This document shows, one piece after another, positions 47,320 to 58,101 of a DNA stretch of 64,000 bases. The notes under the pieces are model-generated. The model had not been told where the DNA came from. It saw nothing but the letters and a program-made list of their open reading frames with translations, and did not search any database. Every line of letters begins with the position of its first letter. Positions within the stretch are counted from its first letter, which is position 1. Both the position numbers and the translations under genes were made by a program. Origin of the DNA: JAGPUQ01 sp963708735. Its GTDB lineage: Bacteria; Pseudomonadota; Gammaproteobacteria; Pseudomonadales; Porticoccaceae. Where the stretch lies: positions 1 through 64,000 of the forward strand of contig CAVPTW010000022.1 in NCBI GenBank assembly GCA_963708735.1, read 5' to 3'.

Positions 47320-50300
47320 TTAAAGGATTTCCAGATGCGGCAGCAGCGGAAAATACAGCGCCGTGCAGACCGGTCGCGCATCCCGGCGCGCGAACAGGGC
47401 GGCGTAACGCGCGAGCTGCTCAGCGTAGGCCTTGCGCTGGCGCGCGACGAATTGCGTTTGTGGTTCGCCCGCGGCGGGCTCGGCGAGTTTGTAGTCGATG
47501 ATCCAGCGCGTCTCCTCGATGACGAAGGTGCGATCGACGATGGCGGTGCGCGTCTGGCCGTTGTCGTCCAGATAGCCCATCTCCCATTCCGCGCCGCCCT
47601 CGGGGTGATCGGCGAGCAGCCAGCGGCCGTGCGCGTCGGCGAGCAGATTCTCGAGTCCCCGCCGGATGCGGGCGATGGCGGTTTCCACCTCGGCGGCAGT
47701 GGCGCCCGCGGCGGCCAGCTCGCCCTGCCAGAGGGGTTCCTGACGCGCGCGGCGCCGGGCGTCCCAGTGCTCGGGGCCTTCGCGGAGGAGTTGGCGCACG
47801 GTGCGGTGAAACAGGATCCCGGCGAGCCGGGCGAGGGGCGCTTCGGTGTCGTCGTCGCCGCCGGCGCCGGGCGCGGGTGGCGCCGGGCCGGGCGCGGGTG
47901 GTGCGAGTGCGGGCCGCCAGTCCGGCGGCAGGCGCACGCCGTGGCTGAGTGGCGGCACCGGTGCGGTTTCTGCTTCAGCGTCCGTTGGCCCATCGACTTC
48001 GACAGCCGCGTCCCCGGCGCTGGCTTCGTGACGAATCACCTCAAAACCGGGGCCGGGCTGCGCCAGTTCGGGCGCGAGCGCGGGCCAGATGCGCGCCAGC
48101 AGGGTGTTGTCCGGCGGGTTGTCCTTGCGCGGCTCGCGGAACACCAGATGCAGGCGCCGCGCCGCGCGGGTGCAGCCCACATAGAGGGTGCGGGCGTCCT
48201 CCAGCCGGCTCGCGAAGCTGTCCTCGCGCGCCAGCCAGGTGTAGAGCGGATCGCGCGCCTCGCCGTTGCGCTGTGGCGGCGCGATGAGCAGGTGACTGTC
48301 CCCGGCGGCCGTGACCCGCTCTCGCCAGCGCAGCAGTTCGCGATCGTCCGCGCGGCCCTTGCGATCCAGCGCGGGGATGATGACGGTAGCGAACTCCAGA
48401 CCCTTCGCCTTGTGGATGGTCATGATGTGGAGCCGCGTCTCCGGCGTTGCCGTGGGTGCCGCGTAGCCGCTCTGCACCCGGGCGGTGAAGGCCGGCCAGT
48501 CGCTGCGCGCGATGTCGGCGGCGCTCTCCAGGAGATCGAAATACTGCCGGCACAGGCGCAGATTGCCGGGATCGAGCAGGGCGGCCGGGCCGCCCAGGGC
48601 GATCCAGGTGCCCTCGATCCAAATGCGCAGGGGCTTGCGCCAGCGCTCGGCCCAGGCGGCGAGCAGCACCGGCGCCACCCGGGTCAGGATGGCGCGGCCA
48701 GCGGCGCTGAGCGCGGGATTTTCCGCCCAGGCGGCGAGCCGGGGCAGCAGCGGCGCGCGCAGATCGGCACCCGCGCCGCCGGCGAGGGCGAGCAGATCGG
48801 CGTGCCCGAGTCCGCACCAGGGCGCGCGCAGCACCGCGAGCCAGGCGATGCGATCGGTGGGACACAGCAGCGCGCGGGTGAGCGACAGCAGATCGATCAC
48901 CGGCATGCTGCCGGCGAGGCTGTCGATATCCGCCGCGTGCCAGGACAGGCCGCGGCGGTAGAGCGCGGGCAGAATCTCGCGCAGATGATTGCGCCCCCGC
49001 ACCAGGATCGCCACTTCGCCCGGCTCGGCGAGCGCGGCCTGCACCCGCGTCGCCACGATTTCCGCTTCCTCGGTGGCGCTCGCGGTACTCGGCAGCACAT
49101 CGGCGCTGACCGCCGCGCCGGGTAGCGGCGGGCGCACCGCACCGGCGGGCGCATAGGGCACCGCACCCCGCGCGGGGTCTTCCGTGGCGGGAAACGCCGT
49201 GGCGAAGATGCGGTTGAACCAGAGGATCAGTTGCTCCTGGGAGCGGAAATTGGCGCTCAGATCGAGCGGGGTGAGATGGATGTCGCCGAGGGGGTGACGG
49301 CGGCTGTCGAGGAACAGACCCACGTTGGCGTTGCGAAAACCGTAGAGCGACTGCATGCCGTCGCCCACCAGAAACAGGGTGCGGCCGTCGCCGTCCTGCC
49401 AGCCCGCGGTGAGGCGGCGCAGCAGCGCGAATTGCAGACGGAGGTGTCCTGGCACTCGTCCACCAGAATGTGGCGCAGGCGGTAGTCGAGGCGCAGCGCG
49501 AGATCGGTGGGCTGATCCTCGTCGCCCAGGGCGCGCAGCGCGGCGAGTGCAATGGCGGTGAAGTCGCACTCGCCGGCGCGCTGGAACACCAGATCCAGGC
49601 GCGCGGCGAGTTCGGGCAGCAGTTGCGTGAGCGCGGCGAGCACCTGCCACTGCGCATCCGGATAGGCGGCGGGCGGCAGGGCTACCACGTCGTTGCAGAG
49701 CTCCAGCAGGCCGGGCGTGGCCGCGAACTGTTCGCACAGAGCGATCCAGCGCTCCTTGTAGGTGCCCGCCAATTCCGGGTCGATGGATTCCCTGGCGATG
49801 GGGAAGCCCTGGCGCTTGTCGATTTTTTTCCGGAAAGTGCCGTTGCCGGTCAGAAACAAACCCAGGATCGCCCGCCATTGCTCCGGCATCGCTGGGGAGG
49901 GCAGCCCGGCCGCCGCGGTGAATTGCACAAGGGGGTCGTCCGGCGCCGTTCGCGCGAGATTGCGGGCCGCGTAGCGCACCAGTTCCACGAGTTCCGCAGC
50001 CATCGGCGCAAGTTCCGCGTGGAGCTGTTCCAGGGTGTCGGAGATGAGTTCCGCGAGCGCCGCTTCCAGGTGTGGGCGCGCGTCGCGACTCGCCAGCACA
50101 TGACCCAGCCACTGCTCGCGCTTGCCCAGCAGGCGGATCAGCAGGTCTTCGAGCTGACTCTGGTTGTTGTCGAGGTGTGTGAGCAGCACCGCCAGCGCAT
50201 CGCCCGTGGCGCCCGGATGTTCCAGTTCGGCGACCAGATCCCGCACCGCCGCGCGCAGCAGCGGCTCGGCGTTTTCGCTGGGCGCGAGGCCGGAGCCCAG

Positions 50301-50699
50301 GCCCGCTTCCACCGCGAGCTGGCGCGCCAGCAAGGCGCAGAAGGCGTCGATGGTGTGGATTTGCAGCCGGTTGGGCGCGCTCGCCAGATCCCAGCCCGCG
50401 GCGGCATCCCGCGCCGTCACCGCGCGCGCCAGCTCCCAGTTGTCGCGGTCGAATGCGTCGTCGGGCGGCTGCGGCTGTTGCGCGAGTTCGAGGGCACCCA
50501 GGATGCGCCGGCGCATTTCGCCCGCGGCCTTGCGGGTGAAGGTCATGCACAGGACTTCCTCGGGCTGGGCGCAGTCGGCGAGCAGCCGCAGCATGCGCTG
50601 GGTGAGCAGGCCGGTCTTGCCGGAGCCGGCCGGTGCCGCCACCGCAAACGAACGCTGGGGGTCCAGGGCCTGGCGACGCGCGTCGCGATCCGGCGTCAT
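47320..50699 (-). pseudogene. RecB/AddA-like UvrD-type helicase-nuclease, one frameshift
   Basis: About 1125 residues of a superfamily 1 helicase with a C-terminal RecB-type nuclease domain. Walker A is APAGSGKTGLL (22-32), then CMTFTRKAAGEMRRR, Walker B LVDECQDTS, ANFRSQEQLI, TIHKAKGLEF and YVGCTRAARRLH. The nuclease motif is IIDYK near the end. The frame breaks once at about 49440, just after the DECQDTS Walker B, by loss of a base; the product continues as LQFALLRRLTAGW. The break in an otherwise flawless gene suggests a consensus error. The start overlaps the nuclease gene stop by four bases. The pair is a gammaproteobacterial repair module. Confidence 0.88.
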
Positions 50700-53452
50700 G
50701 TGCGCTCCCGCCAGCGCTGGATGGCGTCCTGCTCCGGCAGCCGGTTGAGGGGCAGCAGCTCGGTCTGGTTGTCCACGGCACGGGTATGGCAGGCGATGGT
50801 GGCGGTGCCGTGCAGAAACTCCTGCGCCAGGGCACCGAGATCATGCCGCCACTGCGCCAGCGCCGCCGGCCAGTCCGCCGGCAGGCCATATTCCGCCAGT
50901 GTCTTGCAGCCCGGAATCAGCTCGGCCACATCGCTGATGCCCAGCAGACCGCCGGATGCCTTGTCGTCGATGCGGACGCGGGCGAAGGCGATGCCAGCGA
51001 GTGGAGAGCCGGTCAGAGTGTCTGCTGACAAGTCTGCTGAAAACTCTTCTGGAGAGCCTGCCGGAGAGCCGGCGACCGCCAGCGCATAAAGCGGCAGTTG
51101 CGGTTCTTCCGGGCGCGCGCCGACCCAGCCGCCAGCCCTGACATTGCCGGTCTTGTAGTCGATCAGCAGCAGCCGAGCATCCGCCAGCCGGTCGATGCGG
51201 TCGATGCGCAGGCGAATCGGGAGTCCGGCGAGATCGAGTTCCACATCCTGTTCCCGCGCCACCACCTGGAAGGGTGGACGCAGCGTTTCCAGCATCAGCC
51301 AGTGTGCAAGCAAACGTTGCAGACAGGCCGACTCGACCGCGCGCGGGCGCCCGCCGCGAAGTTCGGGCCGCTGGCGGGCGAGTTCGTCGAGTGCGCCGTC
51401 GATGGCAGCGGCCAGGTGTTCGGCCCGTGCTGCGGGACTCAGGGTCAGCAGTGCCGCCTGATCGGGCAGCTCGCGCCAGCACAGCTCCAGCGCCCGGTGC
51501 ACCAGATTGCCGCGCTCGGCACGGGTGAGTCCGGGCTCGGGTTCGGGCAGCGCGCGCGCGCCCAGGCGCCAGATCGCGAAGGCGTTGAACGGACAGGCCG
51601 CCTGATCGCGCAGCAAACTGCTGCCGCCGCGCACCAGCTCGGCCGCGACGCAGGCCGGTGCATCGCCCCAGGCGATGATTTCCAGTACCGCGGCGCCCGC
51701 CTGCGCCGCTGCCAAAGGCTGGTCGAGCGCGGGCACCGGAACCACCTGCGGCGGCAGCGCGCGCAGCGGCGCAAAGGCTTGCAGCGCCACTTCGCCATCG
51801 CGCAGCGGATAGCTGAAGATCACTTCCGGCGCAGCGCCGGCGAGATCGGCCACCAGGGTGCGGGCGAGCGCCAGTTCGTGGGCGCCCTGGGCGCGCGGCA
51901 TCGCCAGCCGCCGCTGCAAGGGGCCGGGCAGCAGCGGGTGGGGCGCGAGGGACTCGGGCCAGCGGGCATCGCTCATGCCGGCGACCCAGAGTGCGTCGAA
52001 GCGCAGGCCGGCGGCTTCCAGTACCCCCAGAATCTGGATCGGCACCTCCGGGGTACGGGGCTGGAACACGGTGTCCGCGGCGAGGCGGCGCAATTCGGTC
52101 AGCGCCTCGGACCAGGTCGGTGTTTCGCCGGTGACGGCGAGGGCGGTGAAAGCGTCGAGCAGCGTGCGCCAGTGCTGGAGCTGCTGGTATTCGTGGCTGT
52201 CGAGGCTCCGGCTGCCGGGCCAGCCGAGGATGTCCAGATGTTCGCTCGCATGGCGTGCCCAGGCGGCGAAACCCTGCCGGGCCGGTGCGCGGCGGCGGTG
52301 TTCGCTCGCCGCTTGCACACGCCGGGACAGGCTGCCGACGAGATTTCCCGGGGCCGCTTCGGCGCGCGCCAGGGCGTGGCGGAAATCCCCGGCGGAAGGC
52401 GCGAGCCGGTTCAGGTCCCGCAGCTCGCGCTCGGCGCGGCTGCGCACCTCGAGTTCGGCCGCGGCGTCGCTCCAGAACGGGTCCTGCAGCAGCGCACAGT
52501 GCAGTCCCAAGGGCGCCGGGCCGTCGGCGAGCGCCAGCAGTTCCAGCGCCGCGCGGGGGAGGGGCAACTCCGCGAGGGGAACGCCGGCGGAAAGATTGAA
52601 GGGCGGCGGTTGCCAGCCGCTGTCCGGAAGTCCGTGGCCGGGCGCCAGCAGGTCGCGGAACTGACGCTCGATCTGGGCGCGGTTGGCGGTCAGGTCGGGA
52701 AAGATCACCCCGATACGCCGCTGCGGGTCGGCCTGCAACTGGTCGCGCGCCCAGCCGGCGGCGGCCGCGATTTCGGTGGCCGGATCGGGCAGGGCGGCGA
52801 GACGCGGGCTGGCATCCACTCCCTGGGGTCGCAACTCGATAACCCGATCGCCGAGCCCGGTCAGGATGCGTCGGTAACGCGGGGGCAGGGTGGCAAAGCC
52901 GAGCAGATGGATCGCCGGCTCGCGCGCCAGCAGGCCGGCGGCCATCCCGGCGGACAGCATCTCCAGGCTCTGTTCCCGGGTGAGCAGCGCGCAGGCCGCC
53001 ATGGCCTTGCGCCAGGCCGGCAGCCAGGCGAGCAGCAGTTCAGCGCCGCGGTGGCCGTCGGCATCGAGTCGGGCGGGATCGAGATCCCAGCGTTCGAGAA
53101 GCTGGCGCGCGCTGCGGGCCAGCCGCGCGAAACCCTGGGGATTGCCCGCGACGCTGTCGGGGTGCGCGGCAATGACGCGCGCCCAGAGGCGGGTCTCCAC
53201 GGCGGCGCTCGCCACCGTGCCCGTCAGCGCCGGCGCGAAGGCGGCGTCGCGCAATTCCTGCCACATCCGCTCGAACCAGTGTTCGAGGGCGTACACCCGC
53301 GGGCGCTCCCAGACCCGGGTTCCCGTTGCGGCGAGCTCCTGGCCCCAGGTCTGCTCGATCCCCCGCGCCAGACGCTGGTTGGGGGTCAGCACCAGTTCAC
53401 CGCCGGCGAGCGCGGCGCGAATCGGGGCGAGATCGACGAGCGGCGCCGGCAT
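50696..53452 (-). CDS. PD-(D/E)XK nuclease family protein (AddB-like, probable DNA repair)
   Basis: A 918-residue protein with an inactivated-helicase-like N-terminal region (LTPNQRLARGIEQTW; GVIFPDLTANRAQIERQF; VAGMSDARWPESLAPHPLLP) and a C-terminal RecB-family nuclease. The nuclease His is in RGNLVHRALELCW and the metal site in DRIDRLADARLLLIDYKTGN, about residue 765. It pairs with the helicase by a four-base overlap and would act with it in double-strand end processing, like AddAB. Residues about 790-815 hold a Ser/Asp-rich low-complexity insert from an internal 12-bp repeat. Confidence 0.9.
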   Translation of the reverse strand: MPAPLVDLAPIRAALAGGELVLTPNQRLARGIEQTWGQELAATGTRVWERPRVYALEHWFERMWQELRDAAFAPALTGTVASAAVETRLWARVIAAHPDSVAGNPQGFARLARSARQLLERWDLDPARLDADGHRGAELLLAWLPAWRKAMAACALLTREQSLEMLSAGMAAGLLAREPAIHLLGFATLPPRYRRILTGLGDRVIELRPQGVDASPRLAALPDPATEIAAAAGWARDQLQADPQRRIGVIFPDLTANRAQIERQFRDLLAPGHGLPDSGWQPPPFNLSAGVPLAELPLPRAALELLALADGPAPLGLHCALLQDPFWSDAAAELEVRSRAERELRDLNRLAPSAGDFRHALARAEAAPGNLVGSLSRRVQAASEHRRRAPARQGFAAWARHASEHLDILGWPGSRSLDSHEYQQLQHWRTLLDAFTALAVTGETPTWSEALTELRRLAADTVFQPRTPEVPIQILGVLEAAGLRFDALWVAGMSDARWPESLAPHPLLPGPLQRRLAMPRAQGAHELALARTLVADLAGAAPEVIFSYPLRDGEVALQAFAPLRALPPQVVPVPALDQPLAAAQAGAAVLEIIAWGDAPACVAAELVRGGSSLLRDQAACPFNAFAIWRLGARALPEPEPGLTRAERGNLVHRALELCWRELPDQAALLTLSPAARAEHLAAAIDGALDELARQRPELRGGRPRAVESACLQRLLAHWLMLETLRPPFQVVAREQDVELDLAGLPIRLRIDRIDRLADARLLLIDYKTGNVRAGGWVGARPEEPQLPLYALAVAGSPAGSPEEFSADLSADTLTGSPLAGIAFARVRIDDKASGGLLGISDVAELIPGCKTLAEYGLPADWPAALAQWRHDLGALAQEFLHGTATIACHTRAVDNQTELLPLNRLPEQDAIQRWRERT

Positions 53453-53622
53453 CGTTCAGCGCGGGCCGTGGGCCGCGGACAGCGGACGGGGGGTGGACAC
53501 TGGGGCCATGATCGATCCTTGAACGCGGGACTTGCGGGAGCGTCGGGCTACAATCCGGCCTGACTATAACAGCTTGCCCCGGGGGTCTGGACCGGGCCAC
53601 CGATCGGATCGAGGAAAAACCC

Positions 53623-54393
53623 ATGACGACCACTCAAACCCCGGTGACAGCCAGGCCCTCGGCGAGTCTGGTCATCGGCCGCGACCGCGCGGCGGGCTGG
53701 GAAATCCTGATGGCGCTGCGCAATCGGGCCACCGCCTTCGCCGGTGGCGCGCTGGTGTTTCCGGGCGGCGCGCTGGAACCGGCCGATGGCGCGACGCCCG
53801 ACGATCCGCTGCACGGCTATCGCATGGCGGCGATTCGCGAAACCTTCGAGGAGGTGGGAATTCTCTACGCGAAAACGCCGGACGGCGACTGGCCGACCCC
53901 GGGCCTGCTCGCGGAGCTCGCGCTCGAGCGCGCGCGGCTGGTGCGGGGTGAGCTCGATTTCGCGACCCTGCTCGCGCGCCACAGTCTGCGGGCTGCGGTC
54001 GAGGAGCTGACCTATTTCGCGCACTGGATCACGCCGCCCGAACGCCCCAAGCGTTTCGACACGCGATTTTTCCTCGCCGAACTTCCGCCCGGCCAGGACG
54101 GCGTCCACGACGGCAGCGAGCTGGTGGATTCCTTCTGGACCACGCCCGCGCAGGTGGTGGCGCAGGGCGAGTCCGGAGAACATCTGGTGATGCGCGCGAC
54201 CGAAGTCAACTGCCGGCGACTGGCGACCTACGCCCATTGCGCGGAAGCCAGGGCGGATTTTGAGCGCCATCCCGAGTCGGTGGTGACGCCCAGCTATATC
54301 CAGATCGAGGGTGTGCGTTATCTCAGTGTGCCGACGCGCGGCAACGCGGGCACGCTGGTGTTGCCGGCGAAGATTCCGGCCGGAAATTCGTGA
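53623..54393 (+). CDS. NUDIX hydrolase, NUDT19/RP2p-like
   Basis: A 256-residue NUDIX-fold protein. It has RATAFAGGALVFPGGALEPAD followed by an insert, then MAAIRETFEEVGIL, the REXXEEXG core of the NUDIX box. The about 25-residue insert between the box's first Gly and the helix matches NUDT19-type enzymes, which cleave CoA esters. It also carries a C-terminal domain with THWITPPERPKRFDTRFF-like sequence (AHWITPPERPKRFDTRFFLA). A role in CoA-ester turnover fits the beta-oxidation genes, but the substrate is inferred. Confidence 0.88.
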   Translation: MTTTQTPVTARPSASLVIGRDRAAGWEILMALRNRATAFAGGALVFPGGALEPADGATPDDPLHGYRMAAIRETFEEVGILYAKTPDGDWPTPGLLAELALERARLVRGELDFATLLARHSLRAAVEELTYFAHWITPPERPKRFDTRFFLAELPPGQDGVHDGSELVDSFWTTPAQVVAQGESGEHLVMRATEVNCRRLATYAHCAEARADFERHPESVVTPSYIQIEGVRYLSVPTRGNAGTLVLPAKIPAGNS

Positions 54394-54935
54394 CGCCGAA
54401 CGACAGCAAGGCCGGACTGCCGGCATTCCGGTACAGCGAAACCAGTTTTACTTTGAGACAAAGCGCCGCAACTCACGAAGGTTGACTAATGACTGACAAG
54501 TCCACGCGAACAGAGCAAGAGGTTTTTGCAGATCTGGCTGGTATTTGCTGCCAGCCTGGCTACGTGCATGCAATAGCCCATATCTGCTTCCGTGAAAATG
54601 TGATCCTCCACGCAGGTGATATCAAGGAAGCCGATATGAGGAAGATGTTCTCTCCCTCACGGCTCATCCGAACGGAGATCAATACTTTGCTCGGCTTGAT
54701 GATTAAGGCCGATATCGACTGGATATTGCCTGCGCCGAGGACACTGCAGGAATACATGGACGCAACGGAGAAACTCCTTGAGGAGCTACATCATTGTCTG
54801 TCTGGGGAATTTTGGTCAGGTCTAACCACGGAAGCAATGGAAGGTGGTTTCAACCCGTTTGAGCGGGGGGATGTGTGGCGAGAACCGATTTTCTACAGCG
54901 GTGAAGCGGCCTACATCTTTCAGTACCTTGACCTA

Positions 54936-56037
54936 TTGAGACTTACATAAATGGATGACACTTTTCCCCGTTTCGGTTGTCAAATGGTTTGTGTGAGAAT
55001 GGCAACGGGAGCGAGTTATGAAACGCGATCTGAAAGCACTCCAACGGCGACGGCTACGAGCAGCGCGTATGCTGGAGAAGGGGGTGCCCGAGGCCGAGGT
55101 GGCCCGGGAATTAGGCGTCAGTCGCCAGTCGGTGAATACGTGGGCATCCCTGCTCGCCGAAGGGGGAAAAGAGGCCCTGAAGTCCAGACCGCTGGGCCGG
55201 CCGGGCAGCTTCGACGCCGCGGCCCGGCGCAAGCTGGCCGGATTGCTCAAGCGCGGCGCTTGCGCGGCAGGGTTTCCCACCGAGCTATGGACCCTGCCTC
55301 GGGTACGGTCATTGATTGCCAACGAGTTTGGCTTCCAATACAGCGAAGTGCATGTATGGCGGCTGCTGCGGGAGATGGGCTTCAGCTGCCAACGGCCGAC
55401 GGGGCGCGCCATCCAACGCGACGAGCAGGCGATTCGGCAATGGAAGCGCTGCCAATGGCCGGCGCTAAAAAAAACGCCGAAAAACGCGGCCAAACCATAA
55501 TCTTTATCGACGAGTCCGGCCTCTCCGAACGCCCCACGAGGGTACGCACCTGGGCGCCACGCGGGCAAACCCCGGTGCTGCAGTACAGCTTCTCCTGGCA
55601 TCAACTCTCGGCCATCGCCGGTGTCACCTTCTGGCAGTTCTACTTCCGGCTGTTTCCGGGCACGATCAAAGGACCGCAGATCGTGGCATTTCTTCAGGCC
55701 CTGCGGCGCCAGATCCCGGGGCCTTTGCTCATCATTTGGGATGGTCTGCGGGCGCATCGAAGCAAGCTCGTGCGCCGGTATGTGGAAGGTGACGGCGTGG
55801 ATATCCAGTTGGCGTTTCTGCCGGCCTATGCGCCCGAACTGAACCCGGTGGAATACCTGTGGGGCTATCTGAAGACCCATGAGCTCGGCAACCTCTGCGC
55901 CAGCACCCTGCATCAGGTCAGTGACTTTGCCAGACGACGGTTGCGTTCCATGCAGCGTCGCCCAACGCTGGTCAGCGCTTTCTGGGAACAGGCCGAGTTG
56001 CCGGTGTGAATCTGTCATGTATTTATGTAAGTCTCAA
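54936..56037. mobile_element. IS630-family insertion sequence, 1102 bp
   Basis: Terminal inverted repeats begin ttgagacttacataaat at both ends (17 identical, about 23 of 25 overall). The element is flanked by a TA on each side (54934-54935 and 56038-56039), the target duplication of the IS630/Tc1/mariner group. Size and DDE transposase agree. It appears complete and possibly active, since both ends match closely and the interrupted frame is otherwise intact. Confidence 0.93.
55018..56009 (+). CDS. IS630 family transposase, two overlapping frames
   Basis: Frame A (55018-55500) is the DNA-binding half with two helix-turn-helix regions: RRLRAARMLEKGVPEAEVAR and a winged HTH at EFGFQYSEVHVWRLLREMGF. 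Frame B continues in the -1 frame to 56009 with the DDE core: TIIFIDESGLS (first Asp), LLIIWDGLRAHRSKL (second Asp) and LPAYAPELNPVEYLWGYLK (Glu). The switch point is a run of eight A at 55467-55474, with A-AAA-AAA in frame, so a programmed -1 frameshift would give a full transposase of about 330 residues. Confidence 0.88.
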
Positions 56038-57765
56038 TAGCAACGCGTAAATATGCAGCCGATTCGCAATGGCTGCAAGCAAACCGTGGCTTCACCATCG
56101 ATCACGCTACGCGTGTCGCGAAAGCCGTCGGCGGTGTCCATTCCGACCGCTTCGACACAATTCGTGGGCGCATGCGAAATCAGCATCCTGACGAGTGGAC
56201 AATGCTCCCTCTTTTCGCATTCACTGCCGATGAGATTGCAGCAAAGGCGAATCTTGCTACCGATATTGTGGAGCGAGTACTCGGGGCATTTGAACTACCA
56301 TCAACAGAGTGCAATGAAGGATTCAACGCGCTGCACGACTTCAACGTGATTACGGCTATGCCCCTACTGCGGACGCCGAGCGGCGAGTTCTTATCACTGC
56401 AGCCCTACTCATTGGCCGAAGCGATATACGAAGCTCCCCATCATTGGATGTATCAAGACGAGGCATATCGTCCAACACTCTCGAAGAACCGAGGTGACTT
56501 CACTGAAGATTTTGTAGCCGAGAGACTCGGTTTGGTCTTTGGGAAGGATCGTGTGCATTTGAATGTCGATATCTTCAAGACCAAGGCAGCAAAGATATCC
56601 GATGTAGACGTGCTTGTCGTTTGGGGCAATCGGGCCATCATCGTGCAGGCAAAATCAAAGCGGCTCACGCTTGAGTCGAGAAAAGGAAATGATCCGGTTA
56701 TTCGCAGCGACTTCAAGAAGGCGGTACAGGATGCCTATGACCAAGGTGCCGCTTGTGCTAAAAGCCTGATCGCAAGGGAATGCAGGCTCGTGGCCGCTGA
56801 TGGGCGCGAGGTCGTACTGCCAGATGAAATCAAGGAGATTTACATCTTTTGTGTCGTCAGTGATCACTACCCAGCCCTGAGCTTTCAGGCACGGCAATTC
56901 CTCAAAACAGAATCCATTGATCGAGTACAAGCGCCGTTGGTTATGGACGTGTTTGCTGTGGATACAATGACCGAAATGCTTCAGTCCCCCCTACAGTTTC
57001 TTAGCTATGTGAACCGACGGGCCAACTACGCAGAGCAACTCATGGCGTCGCAGGAACTAACGATTCTTGGTTATCATTTGACGAATAATCTATGGGTGCA
57101 GCCTGACGCTAACCTGATGCTTCTGTGCGATGACTTTTCGGCAGGGCTAGATATTGCAATGGCGGTGAGGCGAGCTGGTGTGCAAGGGGCGGCCACACCC
57201 GATGGCGTTCTGACTCGATCTGAAAAGACGACAGTTGGGCGCGTAGTGAAGGAAATAGAAGCTCGACCTGAGCCTGCAACTATTGAACTCGGCCTCCTAC
57301 TCCTATCAATGAGCGAGCAGGCCGTGACGGAAATGAGTCGTGCCGTAGACAAATTGGCTGCTCGGACTCGTGCTGATGGCAAGGTTCATGACCTCACGTT
57401 CGGGTTTAAGGAAGGCTCAGGCATTACCTTCTGCTGCACTGATGAGCCATCAAACGTGGCAGGCCCTCGATTGGAGTCGTACTGCACGCTCCGCAAATAC
57501 AGGGAGAAGGCCTCACGGTGGTTTGGTCTCTGCATGTCATCAACGGGACCAGACGTACGATTCGGAGTCTCTCTGGTCTTCCCGTGGAATCAAGATGAGC
57601 AAATGGATGAAAAAACCAAAGGTATGAAGGAGCCGGCCCCGATCGACCAAGTTCTTCAGGCACTGATGTTAGGGCGAAGTCGAGCGCGCAAGATTGGCCG
57701 TAACGACCCCTGTCCATGCGGCAGCGGGCGTAAATACAAGAGATGCTGCTTTAACTTTCACTAAA

Positions 57766-58101
57766 TTAACTGCTCTCACCGAAGACTGGATCTTCATCAG
57801 CGGCGGATCGCGCCTGTCCTAGCAGGTCGTCAGAGATGTCGATACCGACGACCCTCCTCACTAGTCCGATTTGAACGAGGTGCCTTTCAACCCAACCGTT
57901 GCCGCAGTTGAGAATCAGGGCACGCTCGAATCGGTGTCCTGCGGCCAAGAGCTCCTGGTACCAGAAGGTATCCTCGTCGCCTGTGGCTCGTCGATTCAGT
58001 CTCCGGTAGACAAGCTCGAAGTGGTTCCAGTAGCTAATCGACTGGTAGTAGTCCATAGCCGGGCTGGGCACCGTCGTGATGTTCGAATCGTTCAAGTTCA
58101 T
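57766..58101 (-). pseudogene. Class I SAM methyltransferase, truncated N-terminal fragment
   Basis: A 111-residue fragment starting MNLNDSNITTVPSPAMDYYQ. It holds FERALILNCGNGWVERHLVQ (SAM motif I) and VVGIDISDDLLGQARSAA, then stops. Complete relatives run to well over 200 residues. The stop is one base from the stop of the convergent SEC-C gene, so the gene was probably cut when the island inserted. Relatives often lie in polysaccharide loci. Confidence 0.65.

Larger units (their letters stand above)
54489..57764 (+). pseudogene. Nuclease-like SEC-C domain protein, split by an IS element
   Basis: Removing the IS and one TA copy (54936-56039, 1104 bases) joins 54489-54935 to 56040-57764 in one frame of 723 residues. 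I do not recognise the N-terminal part (MTDKSTRTEQEVFADLAG). The middle has a PD-(D/E)XK-like signature of the Mrr type: acidic RGDFTEDFVAERLG, then ISDVDVLVVWGNRAIIVQAK with Asp at about 337/339 and QxK at 352-354. The C-terminus is a SEC-C zinc motif, NDPCPCGSGRKYKRCC. GC content is near 50 percent, well below neighbours, indicating transfer. It may be a defence or DNA-processing enzyme; that role is inference. As it stands the gene is disrupted. Confidence 0.72.

Noticed and set aside
51098..53563. 821-residue plus-strand open frame opposite the nuclease gene
   Set aside because: Shadow of the PD-(D/E)XK gene; no domain or signal is visible.
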